Assembly (NCBI GenBank): GCA_017984435.1 | Contig: JAGNZK010000020.1 | Span: forward strand, 1 to 48,833 | Length of the DNA stretch: 48,833 nucleotides | Direction: 5' to 3' | Source: Nitrosomonas sp. | GTDB lineage: Bacteria; Pseudomonadota; Gammaproteobacteria; Burkholderiales; Nitrosomonadaceae | Shown here: positions 9,639 through 18,130 of the stretch, piece by piece | How positions within the stretch are numbered: position 1 is the stretch's first letter | Layout of the letters: every line of letters starts with the position of its first letter | Made by a program: the position numbers and the translations under genes | Notes under the pieces: model-generated | What the model was told of the DNA's origin: nothing | The model's database searches: none | What the model saw: the letters and a program-made list of their open reading frames with translations, nothing else

Positions 9639-11495
9639 ATGAATGTTTTTTACGAAGAAGCCGGCACCTTTAAGGTAGGTACTATATTGGCTGACAACAA
9701 CACCTCTTTGCAAATAGAGGCCGTACATGGCAAGCGTTCTAAGATTAAAGCAACGTCAGTATTATTTCGATTTAATACGCCCTCTTTATCCGAATTCATG
9801 GATCATGCCCAAAAAGTGGCCGATGGATTAGATTCCGGCTTTCTATGGGAATGCTGTACGCAGGATACAGAATTTGCCAGCGACACCCTGGCTGCCGATT
9901 ACTTTGGCCATGCACCCAGTCCGGTTGAAACGGCTGCCACATTGCTACTGCTTCAGAATGCACCCATTTATTTCTATAAAAAAGGTCTGGGACGCTATAA
10001 AGCCGCACCACCCGATGCGCTAAAAGCCGCTATCGCCGGTCAGGAAAAGAAACGTCTGCAAGCCGAGCAACAAGCACGCTATGTTGAGCAGCTCAATCAC
10101 TTCATTCTGCCCGAAGAATTTAAACCGCTTATCCTTAATCTACTCTACAAGCCGGATAAAAACTCCATTGCATGGAAAGCGCTCGAGGCAGTTTGTACAG
10201 AAAAAAAACTCACCATTGTAAAGTTGATGGAGAAATGTGGCGCCATTCCATCTTCACATGATTACCATTTCAACCAATTTATCTGGGAACATTTTCCTGC
10301 CGGCGTCGGCTTTGGTGAGCTGGAATCACATCAAACACCGCATCATTTACCCGATTTACCTATTGCAGACATCGTTGCATTCAGTATCGACGATGCTTCG
10401 ACGACGGAAATAGATGATGCTTTTTCTGTAACACCCCTGGCGTTAGGCAGCTTCCGTATTGGTATTCATATTGCGGCACCCGCACTGGGAATCGATCCGG
10501 AGTCCACACTCGACAAAGTTGCCGCAACACGCTTATCGACGGTTTATCTACCCGGAAACAAAATCACCATGCTGCCGGACACAACCATCCATCATTTTAC
10601 GTTAACTGAAAATCAATTGCGCCCTGCGCTTTCTTTATATCTTGATGTATCCGATGACTTTACAGTGATCGGCAGCGAAAGCAGAATCGAGAAAATAAAA
10701 ATCGCAGCAAACCTGCGTCATAATTTATTGGAACAACACTTTAACGAAACCACATTAAGCAAAGGAAATTTTGAACACACCTTTAGCAAAGAGTTAAACC
10801 TATTGTGGAAATTTGCCTGCAAAATGGAACATCAACGCGGCAAAGCCAATGACACCAATAATGACAAGATTGACTATAGTTTTGAAATCAACAACGATCA
10901 CGTCACAATCAGCGAACGCCGCCGCGGATCACCGATTGATAAAGTCGTGTCGGAGTTAATGATCTATGCCAACACTGAGTGGGGAAAACAATTGACCGAT
11001 GCCGGCATTACCGGAATATTTCGCAGCCAGGCCAATGGAAAGGTCAGAATGAGCACCTCACCTGCACCACATCAGGGACTGGGAGTCTCACAATACGCTT
11101 GGAGCAGCTCACCCATGAGACGCTATGTCGACCTGATCAATCAACGGCAAATCATCGCCTTAGTGCGTGGAGAATCGCCTCCTTATACCAAAGAAAGTAA
11201 TCAACTTTTAGTTGCGATGCGAGACTTTGATGCAGCTTATGTCATCTATAGCGAATTCCAGCGGGCGATGGAGCGTTACTGGTGTCTACGCTGGTTATTG
11301 CAGGAAAAAATTGAGATTATCAATGCCCTGGTCATCAAAGAAAATCTGGTAAAACTGGATCACATTCCGCTGATAACGCGCGTACCTTCGTTACCGGAAA
11401 TTGCACCCGGTACATACGTGCAACTCAAATTGTCTGCAATAGACCTGCTTGAACGTAACTTACATGCAGAATTCCTACAAAAACAGGATATGTGA
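9639..11495 (+). CDS. RNB-domain (RNase II-type) 3'-5' exoribonuclease
   Basis: A 618-residue RNase II/R-family exoribonuclease that degrades single-stranded RNA processively from the 3' end. The RNB signature lies near residues 248-260 (SIDDASTTEIDDAFSV). The metal-binding aspartates equivalent to E. coli RNase II D201, D209 and D210 are present, while the D207 position is Glu. Further catalytic elements are visible in LSTVYLPGNKITMLP, ISERRRGSPIDKVVSELMIYAN and SPMRRYVDLINQRQI. It is shorter at both ends than RNase R and lacks its long basic S1 tail. The ATG at 9639 is the best start. It is first in a plus-strand series with the TonB-like gene and aroE. Confidence 0.92.
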   Translation: MNVFYEEAGTFKVGTILADNNTSLQIEAVHGKRSKIKATSVLFRFNTPSLSEFMDHAQKVADGLDSGFLWECCTQDTEFASDTLAADYFGHAPSPVETAATLLLLQNAPIYFYKKGLGRYKAAPPDALKAAIAGQEKKRLQAEQQARYVEQLNHFILPEEFKPLILNLLYKPDKNSIAWKALEAVCTEKKLTIVKLMEKCGAIPSSHDYHFNQFIWEHFPAGVGFGELESHQTPHHLPDLPIADIVAFSIDDASTTEIDDAFSVTPLALGSFRIGIHIAAPALGIDPESTLDKVAATRLSTVYLPGNKITMLPDTTIHHFTLTENQLRPALSLYLDVSDDFTVIGSESRIEKIKIAANLRHNLLEQHFNETTLSKGNFEHTFSKELNLLWKFACKMEHQRGKANDTNNDKIDYSFEINNDHVTISERRRGSPIDKVVSELMIYANTEWGKQLTDAGITGIFRSQANGKVRMSTSPAPHQGLGVSQYAWSSSPMRRYVDLINQRQIIALVRGESPPYTKESNQLLVAMRDFDAAYVIYSEFQRAMERYWCLRWLLQEKIEIINALVIKENLVKLDHIPLITRVPSLPEIAPGTYVQLKLSAIDLLERNLHAEFLQKQDM

Positions 11496-11603
11496 ATTAA
11501 TCTCTAAAGAAACGCTGCTAATCATGTGACAAGCAAATCGTTGTTGCCTACAATAATACGATTGACCTAAGTAGTTTAGATATCACTTTCAAGGCTTGAT
11601 CCT

Positions 11604-12527
11604 TTGGCTGTTACTACTCATATACACAAAACTACACCTGCAACACCCGGTAGTTATCAAAATTCCCAAAACAATCGCATACTTGCAGCGATGGCTATTT
11701 CGCTGTTTCTACACGTCATTATACTTATTGGCGTAACTTTTCAATTTCCCAAATCCAATGTTGATAAAGTTACGACATCACTCGAAGTTGTGCTGGTCAA
11801 CAACAAAACGCCGACAAAACCAACAAAAACCGAACTCCAGGCGCAGGATAATCTAGATGGCGGCGGCAATACGGATGATAATCGCCGTGCGAAAACCCCT
11901 TTCCCGGTATTACCTAAAAGTAAACCACCGATGAATGACATCGCAATGCAACAGAAAATTAAAAAGCTCGAGCAGGAAACCAAAAAGCTGATGACTGCTG
12001 TGGATGATAACAAAAAAATTCAACAACTCGATACGCAACAGGATGAGAACGAAACTGAACATAAAGAAATCACCGCAGATGCCACCGACCTACTGCTGCG
12101 TAGTCTCGATATCGCGCGTTTGAAAGCGCAAATTGATCAAGATCATGATGACTACCAAAAGCGTCCAAAAAGAAAATTTGTAGGTGCGCGCACCAAAGAA
12201 TATCGCTTTGCCCGTTATGTCGAAGATTGGCGTATTAAAGTCGAACGCATCGGCAATTTAAACTATCCTGAAGCCGCCAGAAAAGGCAAACTTTATGGCA
12301 ACTTACAGCTCACCGTCAGTATTCGAGCAGATGGCGCGCTGGAATCCATCGAAATTCACCGTTCATCCGGAGAAAAAATTCTTGATCAGGCCGCCATCAA
12401 TATTGTGAAACTTGCCGGACAAAACGGATTCGCGCCTTTTCCACCCGATATCAGTCAAGACACGGATATTTTGCATATCACCCGCACCTGGGTATTCGCG
12501 CCTTCAGACATGCTATTGAGCCAATAG
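11604..12527 (+). CDS. TonB-family energy transducer-like protein
   Basis: The 307-residue protein has the TonB layout: an N-terminal membrane helix (ILAAMAISLFLHVIILIGVTF, about residues 28-50), a long periplasmic spacer rich in Lys/Thr/Gln (55-195), and a C-terminal TonB-type domain (about 205-300) with YVEDWRIKVERIGNLNYPEAARKGK in two parts, LQLTVSIRADGALESIEI and SSGEKILDQAAINIVK. No ExbB or ExbD gene is adjacent. It lies between the RNase and aroE, as in related betaproteobacteria. The start is TTG at 11604 with AAGG 10 bases upstream. An ATG at 11691 would truncate the N-terminal side of the membrane helix. The partner receptor is unknown. Confidence 0.85.
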   Translation: MAVTTHIHKTTPATPGSYQNSQNNRILAAMAISLFLHVIILIGVTFQFPKSNVDKVTTSLEVVLVNNKTPTKPTKTELQAQDNLDGGGNTDDNRRAKTPFPVLPKSKPPMNDIAMQQKIKKLEQETKKLMTAVDDNKKIQQLDTQQDENETEHKEITADATDLLLRSLDIARLKAQIDQDHDDYQKRPKRKFVGARTKEYRFARYVEDWRIKVERIGNLNYPEAARKGKLYGNLQLTVSIRADGALESIEIHRSSGEKILDQAAINIVKLAGQNGFAPFPPDISQDTDILHITRTWVFAPSDMLLSQ

Positions 12528-12564
12528 TCACCCCCAGATAACCATAACCACAAATCTTCAATTT

Positions 12565-13383
12565 ATGCTCGATTCTTACGCGGTAATTGGTAACCCCATT
12601 TCACATAGCAAATCACCCCTTATACACACCACCTTCGCACAGCAAACCAATCAATCCATGCAGTATGGCGCCCTCTTGGCACCACTTGACGGTTTTCAGA
12701 TAACCGTCACAAATTTCCGGCAACAAGACGGCAAAGGATTGAACGTGACGGTACCGTTCAAATTGGAAGCTTTCCAATTAGCAACCCGTTTAACCGAACG
12801 CGCAAGCATTGCGCAAGCAGTCAATACGCTCAAATTCGAGAATGACGACATTCTCGGTGATAACACCGATGGCGCAGGATTAGTACGCGATATCGAATCG
12901 AACCTGGGGATTGCCATCGCCACCAAGCGCATACTACTTTTAGGTGCAGGCGGTGCCGCACGCGGTGTCATCCTACCACTGCTACAACAAAAACCATCCA
13001 TTCTGGCCATTGCCAACCGTACCCAGCACAAAGCGGAAGCGTTGCAACAACAGTTTATTGCTTATGGCAATGTCGTTGCGGGCGATTTCATGCGCTTCTC
13101 AGATGAGCATTTCGACATCATCATCAACGCAACTTCCGCCAGCCTGCACGATGCATTGCCCGAATTGCCAGCGCATGTTTTTGCGCAGACCACCCTCGCC
13201 TACGACATGATGTATCGCCATGAACCCACCCGTTTCCTCAAATTCGCGCAACAAAATGGCGCGCGACATTTGGCGGATGGCATTGGCATGCTGGTCGAGC
13301 AAGCAGCTGAATCGTTCTTTGTATGGCGCGGTATCAGAGCGCAGACAAAACCCGTGATTGCACTGTTGAAATCACAATTCTGA
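12565..13383 (+). CDS. aroE: Shikimate dehydrogenase
   Basis: AroE reduces 3-dehydroshikimate to shikimate with NADPH, in chorismate and aromatic amino-acid synthesis. Family motifs are present in order: NPISHSKSP (shikimate binding, residues 8-16), GLNVTVPFK (catalytic Lys), GDNTDGAGL (Asp that pairs with the Lys), the nucleotide-binding GAGGAARGV, INATSASL, and DGIGMLVEQAAESFFVWRG at the C-terminus. Its length of 272 is normal. It starts 37 bp after the TonB-like gene. Confidence 0.97.
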   Translation: MLDSYAVIGNPISHSKSPLIHTTFAQQTNQSMQYGALLAPLDGFQITVTNFRQQDGKGLNVTVPFKLEAFQLATRLTERASIAQAVNTLKFENDDILGDNTDGAGLVRDIESNLGIAIATKRILLLGAGGAARGVILPLLQQKPSILAIANRTQHKAEALQQQFIAYGNVVAGDFMRFSDEHFDIIINATSASLHDALPELPAHVFAQTTLAYDMMYRHEPTRFLKFAQQNGARHLADGIGMLVEQAAESFFVWRGIRAQTKPVIALLKSQF

Positions 13384-13602
13384 ATTTAACTTCAGTGCTG
13401 CAAGTATCTCCTCGATTGCAAGCAACTGCGTAGGAATCCATCAAACAGCTTTAAATAGCCCTATCATTTATCTAATAATCTTATAATATTGGGATAGCAC
13501 TGAAGGTTATATTCTCCGGTCATCAAACTGCAAACTGCTCGGTGTATAAACCCACCGAGCTCACTTAAAACAATAAGGCCGCTTTGCCATCGTAAATCCG
13601 TT

Positions 13603-15045
13603 ATGACCGAAACTGACAATAACAACGACAACGAAGATTCACCGACGCCGCTTAGCCAGGTCACTTATTTATTGCGTAAGTACAAGTTGGTGGACGGTCT
13701 CGTGCATTTGCAGGACACCTCTGATGACACGCTTGCTGATTCTTCCGTACAAAAACAAAATCTGGCCGAGCTGAAGAATTTCCTGGATCAGCTCCATCCC
13801 GCTGATATCGCGCATATCCTCGAAGCCTTACCGCTGGAAGATCGGCTCTTGATCTGGGGCATGGTCAGAGCTGAGCATGACGGCGAAGTATTGCTGGAAA
13901 CTTCGGATGCCGTGCGCGCCACACTGATCACCGACATGGGCAGTCAGGAACTGGTCGCTGCCACGGAGTATTTGGATACCGACGAGATCGCCGATCTTGC
14001 GCCTGATTTGCCACAAGATGTGATGGACGATGTTTTCCGCTCATTGCCGATTGAAGAACGCGAGCAACTGCGCGCAGCCATGTCGTACCCGGAAGACTCC
14101 GTGGGTGCACTCATGGATTTTGATATCATCACGATCCGTGAAGACGTTCGTCTGGAAGTGGTTTTACGTTATTTGCGCCGGCTGGACGAAATGCCGGATC
14201 ATACCGATCAGCTATTCGTCGTGGATCGTAATGAGCAATTAAAAGGCGTATTACTGATCAACCGGCTGCTGGTCAGCGACCCCGATACCCTGGTTGCAGA
14301 CGTCATGACCAAAGAAATGATCAAATTGCATCCGGACGATGTCGCTCAACAAGCTGCCAACGCGTTTGAGCGCTACGATCTGGTTTCAGCTTCCGTAGTG
14401 GATGATACCGACAAATTACTGGGGCGTGTCACCGTCAACACCGTCATCGATTTTATTCGCGATAAAGCTGAGAATGAAGCGCTGAATCTGGCCGGTTTGA
14501 GCGAAGAAGAAGATCTCTTTGCGCCGGTCCTAAAAAGCGTTAAAAATCGCTGGGTCTGGCTGGCGATCAATCTGGTCACCGCTTTTATCGCTTCCCGCGT
14601 CATCGGCGTGTTTGAAGATTCCATTGAAAAACTGGTCGCCCTTGCCGCACTCATGCCAATCATCGCCGGCATTGGCGGCAATTCCGGCAACCAAACCATC
14701 ACCATGATCGTGCGCGCACTGGCACTGGATCAAATCAACACCAGCAGCGCCTGGAAATTGATCGGCAAGGAAATCGGCGTCAGCGCAGTGAATGGCCTGC
14801 TATGGGGCGCCGTGGTCGGTCTGTTTACCTTCGCAATTTATCAAAACGCCGAACTAGGCCTGGTCATGACCCTAGCACTGATGCTGAATCTGCTGCTGGC
14901 AGCGCTGCTCGGCGTCCTGATCCCACTGACACTGCGCAAATTCGGACGTGACCCGGCTCTGGGCTCCAGCGTGATGATTACTGCTGTGACGGATAGTGGC
15001 GGATTCTTTATTTTTCTGAGTCTGGCGACTATCTTTTTGTTGTAA
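13603..15045 (+). CDS. mgtE: Magnesium transporter MgtE
   Basis: A 480-residue Mg2+ channel/transporter. The order is the usual one: a cytoplasmic MgtE N domain of short alpha repeats (about 40-165: LHPADIAHILEALPLEDRLLIWG), two CBS domains that sense Mg2+ (about 165-290: VGALMDFDIITIREDV, VADVMTKEMIKL), and five membrane helices (315-480) with the pore signature PIIAGIGGNSGNQT and a pore Asp in ITAVTDSGGFF. The gene has 219 bp of upstream noncoding sequence. I saw no M-box riboswitch there. Confidence 0.96.
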   Translation: MTETDNNNDNEDSPTPLSQVTYLLRKYKLVDGLVHLQDTSDDTLADSSVQKQNLAELKNFLDQLHPADIAHILEALPLEDRLLIWGMVRAEHDGEVLLETSDAVRATLITDMGSQELVAATEYLDTDEIADLAPDLPQDVMDDVFRSLPIEEREQLRAAMSYPEDSVGALMDFDIITIREDVRLEVVLRYLRRLDEMPDHTDQLFVVDRNEQLKGVLLINRLLVSDPDTLVADVMTKEMIKLHPDDVAQQAANAFERYDLVSASVVDDTDKLLGRVTVNTVIDFIRDKAENEALNLAGLSEEEDLFAPVLKSVKNRWVWLAINLVTAFIASRVIGVFEDSIEKLVALAALMPIIAGIGGNSGNQTITMIVRALALDQINTSSAWKLIGKEIGVSAVNGLLWGAVVGLFTFAIYQNAELGLVMTLALMLNLLLAALLGVLIPLTLRKFGRDPALGSSVMITAVTDSGGFFIFLSLATIFLL

Positions 15046-15157
15046 GCAGGCGGTGATGGCGTATTTGCTGACACAATACCTGCCAAATATTATTGGACAA
15101 ATCATGTCATATACATCACGTTAGCAATCACAAGCCCATCTTTCTAAAGGTCTGCCC

Positions 15158-16219
15158 ATGGCGAAACGCGATCCAAACGTAACAGCCCGCAACAAGGCCA
15201 TTGCACAAATTACTGAAGAAATGAGGCATCTCCAAGCCGCATGCTTTAAGGAGTCCGCTCGCTCAGACGAGGCATCTTTAAATGCCTTCATTGGATCGAA
15301 AGCTGATGACTTCATTGACTTGAAACATGAAATAATCACCACGCCCGAGGACTACGTACACAAATGGATCTCAGGTATGGAAAAGCTGGCCAAATCGGAT
15401 TCTGTAGAAATTCAGAAGTTGCTTCAAAACAAGAAAAACAAGAGCTTCAAGAAATACGTCTTTATGTTTTTAAGAAGAAGTTTCCTAAAGCACTACAACG
15501 AATTGTGTAAGAAGCGGCCAGAAACTGGCGATGCGGAAATCTGGTTCGGTGTTAATGATGCTCACTACGGACTCTTTGTGACTCCTCGATGGAATGACGC
15601 CAATTGGGAAAACGACAAATCAGAGATTAGAGCTGTCCGCTTCAAATACTGGACCGTTGGTCATGTAATTCAAACCGGACTATGTTACCCAGATGAAAAT
15701 GACAAATATCAGTTTACGAAGAAAGAAGACTATCTCGCATTTCTTAAGGCTCAGGCTCGGCTAACCAAGTCTCAATATCAGATCGGTATAGTTGATAGAT
15801 ACATCAAGTTCGTTGACTCCTCTGAACATCCTCTTGATATTCCGCTTCTTATTCCCGAGCTCCGCTTTGATGGCAGCGGTCGAAAGCACAAATACAGGCT
15901 AGATTTTCTGATCATTAATCCGTTCACGATGGAAAAAATCGGTTTCGAGATTTCACCATGGTCTACGCATGGAGCCTTATCAGGAAAACATAAAACCATG
16001 TTAGAGCTAAACAAGGAAGCACGTGAAAATTTTGAAGCTGAAGTACACAAAGCCCGTGCGTACTTTAAAAAATATAAAATTCCGGTTCTCCATTTCACTG
16101 ACACCGACCTAGAAGACCTTGACGAAGTTTTCAACCAAATTAGCATTCACCTCGATCCAGGTGCTCCTCCAAAACAGATGGAGATGGGATTGTTTAGCGA
16201 GTATTTCGGTGATTGCTAA
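15158..16219 (+). CDS. Orphan protein with a PD-(D/E)XK/Vsr-like C-terminal part
   Basis: I do not recognise this 353-residue protein as a named family. The N-terminal ~140 residues are helical and charged. A central part contains FKYWTVGHVIQTGL (about 167-180). The C-terminal third resembles a restriction-endonuclease fold: E234 (PELRF), D249 (YRLDFLI) and E264-x-S266 (GFEIS). It then has a helix rich in Lys/Glu and a closing strand-helix LHFTDTDLEDLDEVFNQI of the kind that ends DUF559/Vsr-like nucleases. The usual Lys of the ExK triad is Ser. It stands alone between mgtE and an oxidoreductase, with no methyltransferase or helicase beside it. That is typical of horizontally acquired single-gene cargo. 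A nuclease or defence role is inference only. Confidence 0.55.
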   Translation: MAKRDPNVTARNKAIAQITEEMRHLQAACFKESARSDEASLNAFIGSKADDFIDLKHEIITTPEDYVHKWISGMEKLAKSDSVEIQKLLQNKKNKSFKKYVFMFLRRSFLKHYNELCKKRPETGDAEIWFGVNDAHYGLFVTPRWNDANWENDKSEIRAVRFKYWTVGHVIQTGLCYPDENDKYQFTKKEDYLAFLKAQARLTKSQYQIGIVDRYIKFVDSSEHPLDIPLLIPELRFDGSGRKHKYRLDFLIINPFTMEKIGFEISPWSTHGALSGKHKTMLELNKEARENFEAEVHKARAYFKKYKIPVLHFTDTDLEDLDEVFNQISIHLDPGAPPKQMEMGLFSEYFGDC

Positions 16220-16235
16220 CCCATCATTCCAACGG

Positions 16236-16259
16236 ACCTGCGCGAAAAACCGCACAGGT
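16236..16259. terminator. Hairpin after the orphan nuclease-like gene
   Basis: ACCTGCGCG and CGCACAGGT form a stem of 8 pairs in 9 with a 6-nt A-rich loop, 17 bp after the stop codon. No T-run follows on either strand, so this is either a rho-dependent pause or transcript-stabilising structure rather than a canonical intrinsic terminator. Confidence 0.3.
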
Positions 16260-16300
16260 CGGTGAATTCAAACGTTATACCTTTTCTTCATAGAACATTG

Positions 16301-16954
16301 ATGAAACTCCTAATCTTCCTAGGTTCAGTCCGAAACAGTACGCCGCCCAATCCTCCCCGGCTTGGCCTGAGAGTGGCGAGGGCTTGTGTAGCGCAGATGC
16401 ATCAAGGCGATCATTCTGCGGAACTGATTGATCCATTGGATTTTGATCTTGGATCGATATTCAAGCCTCACTTTGCCTACGCGCGAGATAAGGCACCCAT
16501 TCAGCTTCAATCTTTGGCGGAAAAGATCGCAGCTGCTGACGGATATATCATGGTGAGTCCGGAATACAATCATTCACTGAGCCCCGCCTTGGCGCATTTG
16601 CTCAATCACTTCGGCAGCTCGCTGTTTTCTTATAAACCCAGCGCGATTGTCACTTATTCTGCGGGGCAATGGGGTGGCGTCAGGGCGGCGGTAGGCATGC
16701 GGTCTTTTCTGTCGGAGCTGGGTTGCTTGCCGGTTTCGGCGATGATCCATATTCCCAAGGCGCATGAAGTTCTCGCCGAAGATGGGAATTTTCTCGCATC
16801 TGTCGACGCGGAAAGATGGACGAATTATTTTGCCAGAACCTTCGCCCAGCTCGTCTGGTGGGCATCCGCCGCGCAACAGCAGCGGACTGCAATTGACCCG
16901 CAAGCACTGACTCCCGCTTTTAAAAAAGATCCGTCACAAAGAAATGCTCCCTAA
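16301..16954 (+). CDS. NADPH-dependent FMN reductase family protein
   Basis: A flavodoxin-like reductase of about 217 residues. It begins KLLIFLGSVRNST, the phosphate-binding loop for FMN, and has YIMVSPEYNHSLSPALAHLLNH, the second FMN-contacting loop characteristic of NADPH:FMN/quinone reductases (chromate-reductase-like). An in-frame GTG at 16262 would add 13 residues that do not fit the family, so ATG 16301 is preferred. The physiological electron acceptor (quinone, chromate, azo compound or FMN) cannot be read from sequence. It appears monocistronic. Confidence 0.85.
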   Translation: MKLLIFLGSVRNSTPPNPPRLGLRVARACVAQMHQGDHSAELIDPLDFDLGSIFKPHFAYARDKAPIQLQSLAEKIAAADGYIMVSPEYNHSLSPALAHLLNHFGSSLFSYKPSAIVTYSAGQWGGVRAAVGMRSFLSELGCLPVSAMIHIPKAHEVLAEDGNFLASVDAERWTNYFARTFAQLVWWASAAQQQRTAIDPQALTPAFKKDPSQRNAP

Positions 16955-17092
16955 ACTCATGCATTATTAGACTGCTCAGCTCCACAGGCTGTACGCTGGG
17001 TATGGAAAAATCTGGCGAATGTTTCAAATGCTTCATGCCCAAGCAGATGCAACACGTATAATACAACCCAGTTAACAATTCACCCTGCAACT

Positions 17093-17338
17093 ATGCCCAG
17101 CCCTGAAAATATCCAGCACCCGCAAACCAAAAACCCCTTACATGGCATAACCCTGGAAGCACTGCTTACCGAATTGCATGCGCAATATGGCTGGGAGGGA
17201 TTGGCTAAAAAGGTGGATATCAATTGTTTCAAACAGGACCCCAGCATCAAGTCCTGCCTGAAGTTTCTGCGCAAAACACCGTGGGCCAGAGAAAAAGTCG
17301 AAGCCATCTATATCCAATTTAAACAGACTAAGTCTTAA
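17093..17338 (+). CDS. VF530 family (DUF2132) small DNA-binding-like protein
   Basis: An 81-residue protein with the VF530/DUF2132 pattern: [24 protein letters not shown] in two adjoining blocks, then [26 protein letters not shown]. Members are short helical proteins, structurally related to SAP-like DNA-binding folds, with no established cellular role. The stop codon overlaps the end of the convergent gene at 17335 by four bases. Confidence 0.85.
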   Translation: MPSPENIQHPQTKNPLHGITLEALLTELHAQYGWEGLAKKVDINCFKQDPSIKSCLKFLRKTPWAREKVEAIYIQFKQTKS

Positions 17339-17991
17339 TAAGGACCCCCTGCCCGATCTCGACGTAAATGAGGGCTGGCCAACAAAAGCATTTGCAAAAT
17401 AAGCGGCACATCCATTGAAAGCGATATGGCACGCCCTTTATCATACAACCCACCGAGGGAGATTCTGTGACCGATAATGGATCCTTCTTTCGTTATTTTT
17501 GCGTGTCCCGAGTAGTGCTCTTGAACTTTGAAGCTGCTCATTTCCGGAAAAAAATAATCGGCAGAAGAACTAAAAGAAGCGCGCTGACATTCTGCAAGTA
17601 CTGGCAAAAGACTTGGTCCACCCGACAAGCGCCTGAGTTTTGAATGATAATTCCATGAACTCTCGCTAAATACAGCAAATCTATCGTTTCCAATCTCAAA
17701 AGAGATATTTCCAGTGTTGAATAGTATACGACCAACCTCTTCATCTCTCTCGTTTTTAACTACCATTCCGATGGTTGTGGCCGGAAAATCCTGGTATGTA
17801 CCGTACAAGAAAGTCTTGCTATCAAAACCGTCTTTCGGAAAACATGGCGCCACCGTCTCCGCACATATTTCAAAGGCCCATCGCTCTTGCAGCTTTGCTC
17901 TATATCTCAGACTGAAAATAATAATCGGAGCAAAAATGAGAATGACGATCCCGATAATCAAAAACAAGAACTGTTCTGGATTATTGAACAT
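17335..17991 (-). CDS. Membrane-anchored protein of unknown function
   Basis: A 218-residue protein that I do not recognise. It has one N-terminal hydrophobic helix (about residues 8-28, [20 protein letters not shown]) followed by positive residues (LRYRAKLQ). A soluble, presumably cytoplasmic or peripheral domain follows, rich in beta-strand-like segments ([31 protein letters not shown]). The C-terminus has a second hydrophobic patch ([11 protein letters not shown]) and ends in basic residues. It is convergent with the VF530 gene and upstream of rlmKL on the opposite strand. The domain may resemble phospholipid scramblase/LURP-like beta barrels, but this is only an impression. Confidence 0.6.
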   Translation of the reverse strand: MFNNPEQFLFLIIGIVILIFAPIIIFSLRYRAKLQERWAFEICAETVAPCFPKDGFDSKTFLYGTYQDFPATTIGMVVKNERDEEVGRILFNTGNISFEIGNDRFAVFSESSWNYHSKLRRLSGGPSLLPVLAECQRASFSSSADYFFPEMSSFKVQEHYSGHAKITKEGSIIGHRISLGGLYDKGRAISLSMDVPLILQMLLLASPHLRRDRAGGPY

Positions 17992-18130
17992 TTTCCCTCT
18001 TATACTTTGATATCAATGTCGACAACTTTTATATCACCACAACACTCTGAGCAATCCGTTTCAAAAAAGCCAGCGCAATAACGGCACATTCGAGTATTCT
18101 ACGCGACTATCGAAACCACAACCACGAATC

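Noticed and set aside
9421-9642. Plus-strand ORF of 73 codons before the RNase gene
   Set aside because: Composition is unlike coding sequence, no motif, and it overlaps the RNase start; treated as noncoding.
11741-12013. Minus-strand ORF inside the TonB-like gene
   Set aside because: A shadow of the Lys/Thr-rich spacer in the sense gene, with no ribosome-binding site.
13384-13602. Mg2+-sensing riboswitch upstream of mgtE
   Set aside because: The conserved M-box features are not visible in this stretch.
15778-16146. Minus-strand 122-codon ORF opposite the orphan nuclease-like gene, as a possible antisense immunity gene
   Set aside because: Ser/Arg-rich antisense translation with no independent features; the plus-strand frame is clearly the coding one.
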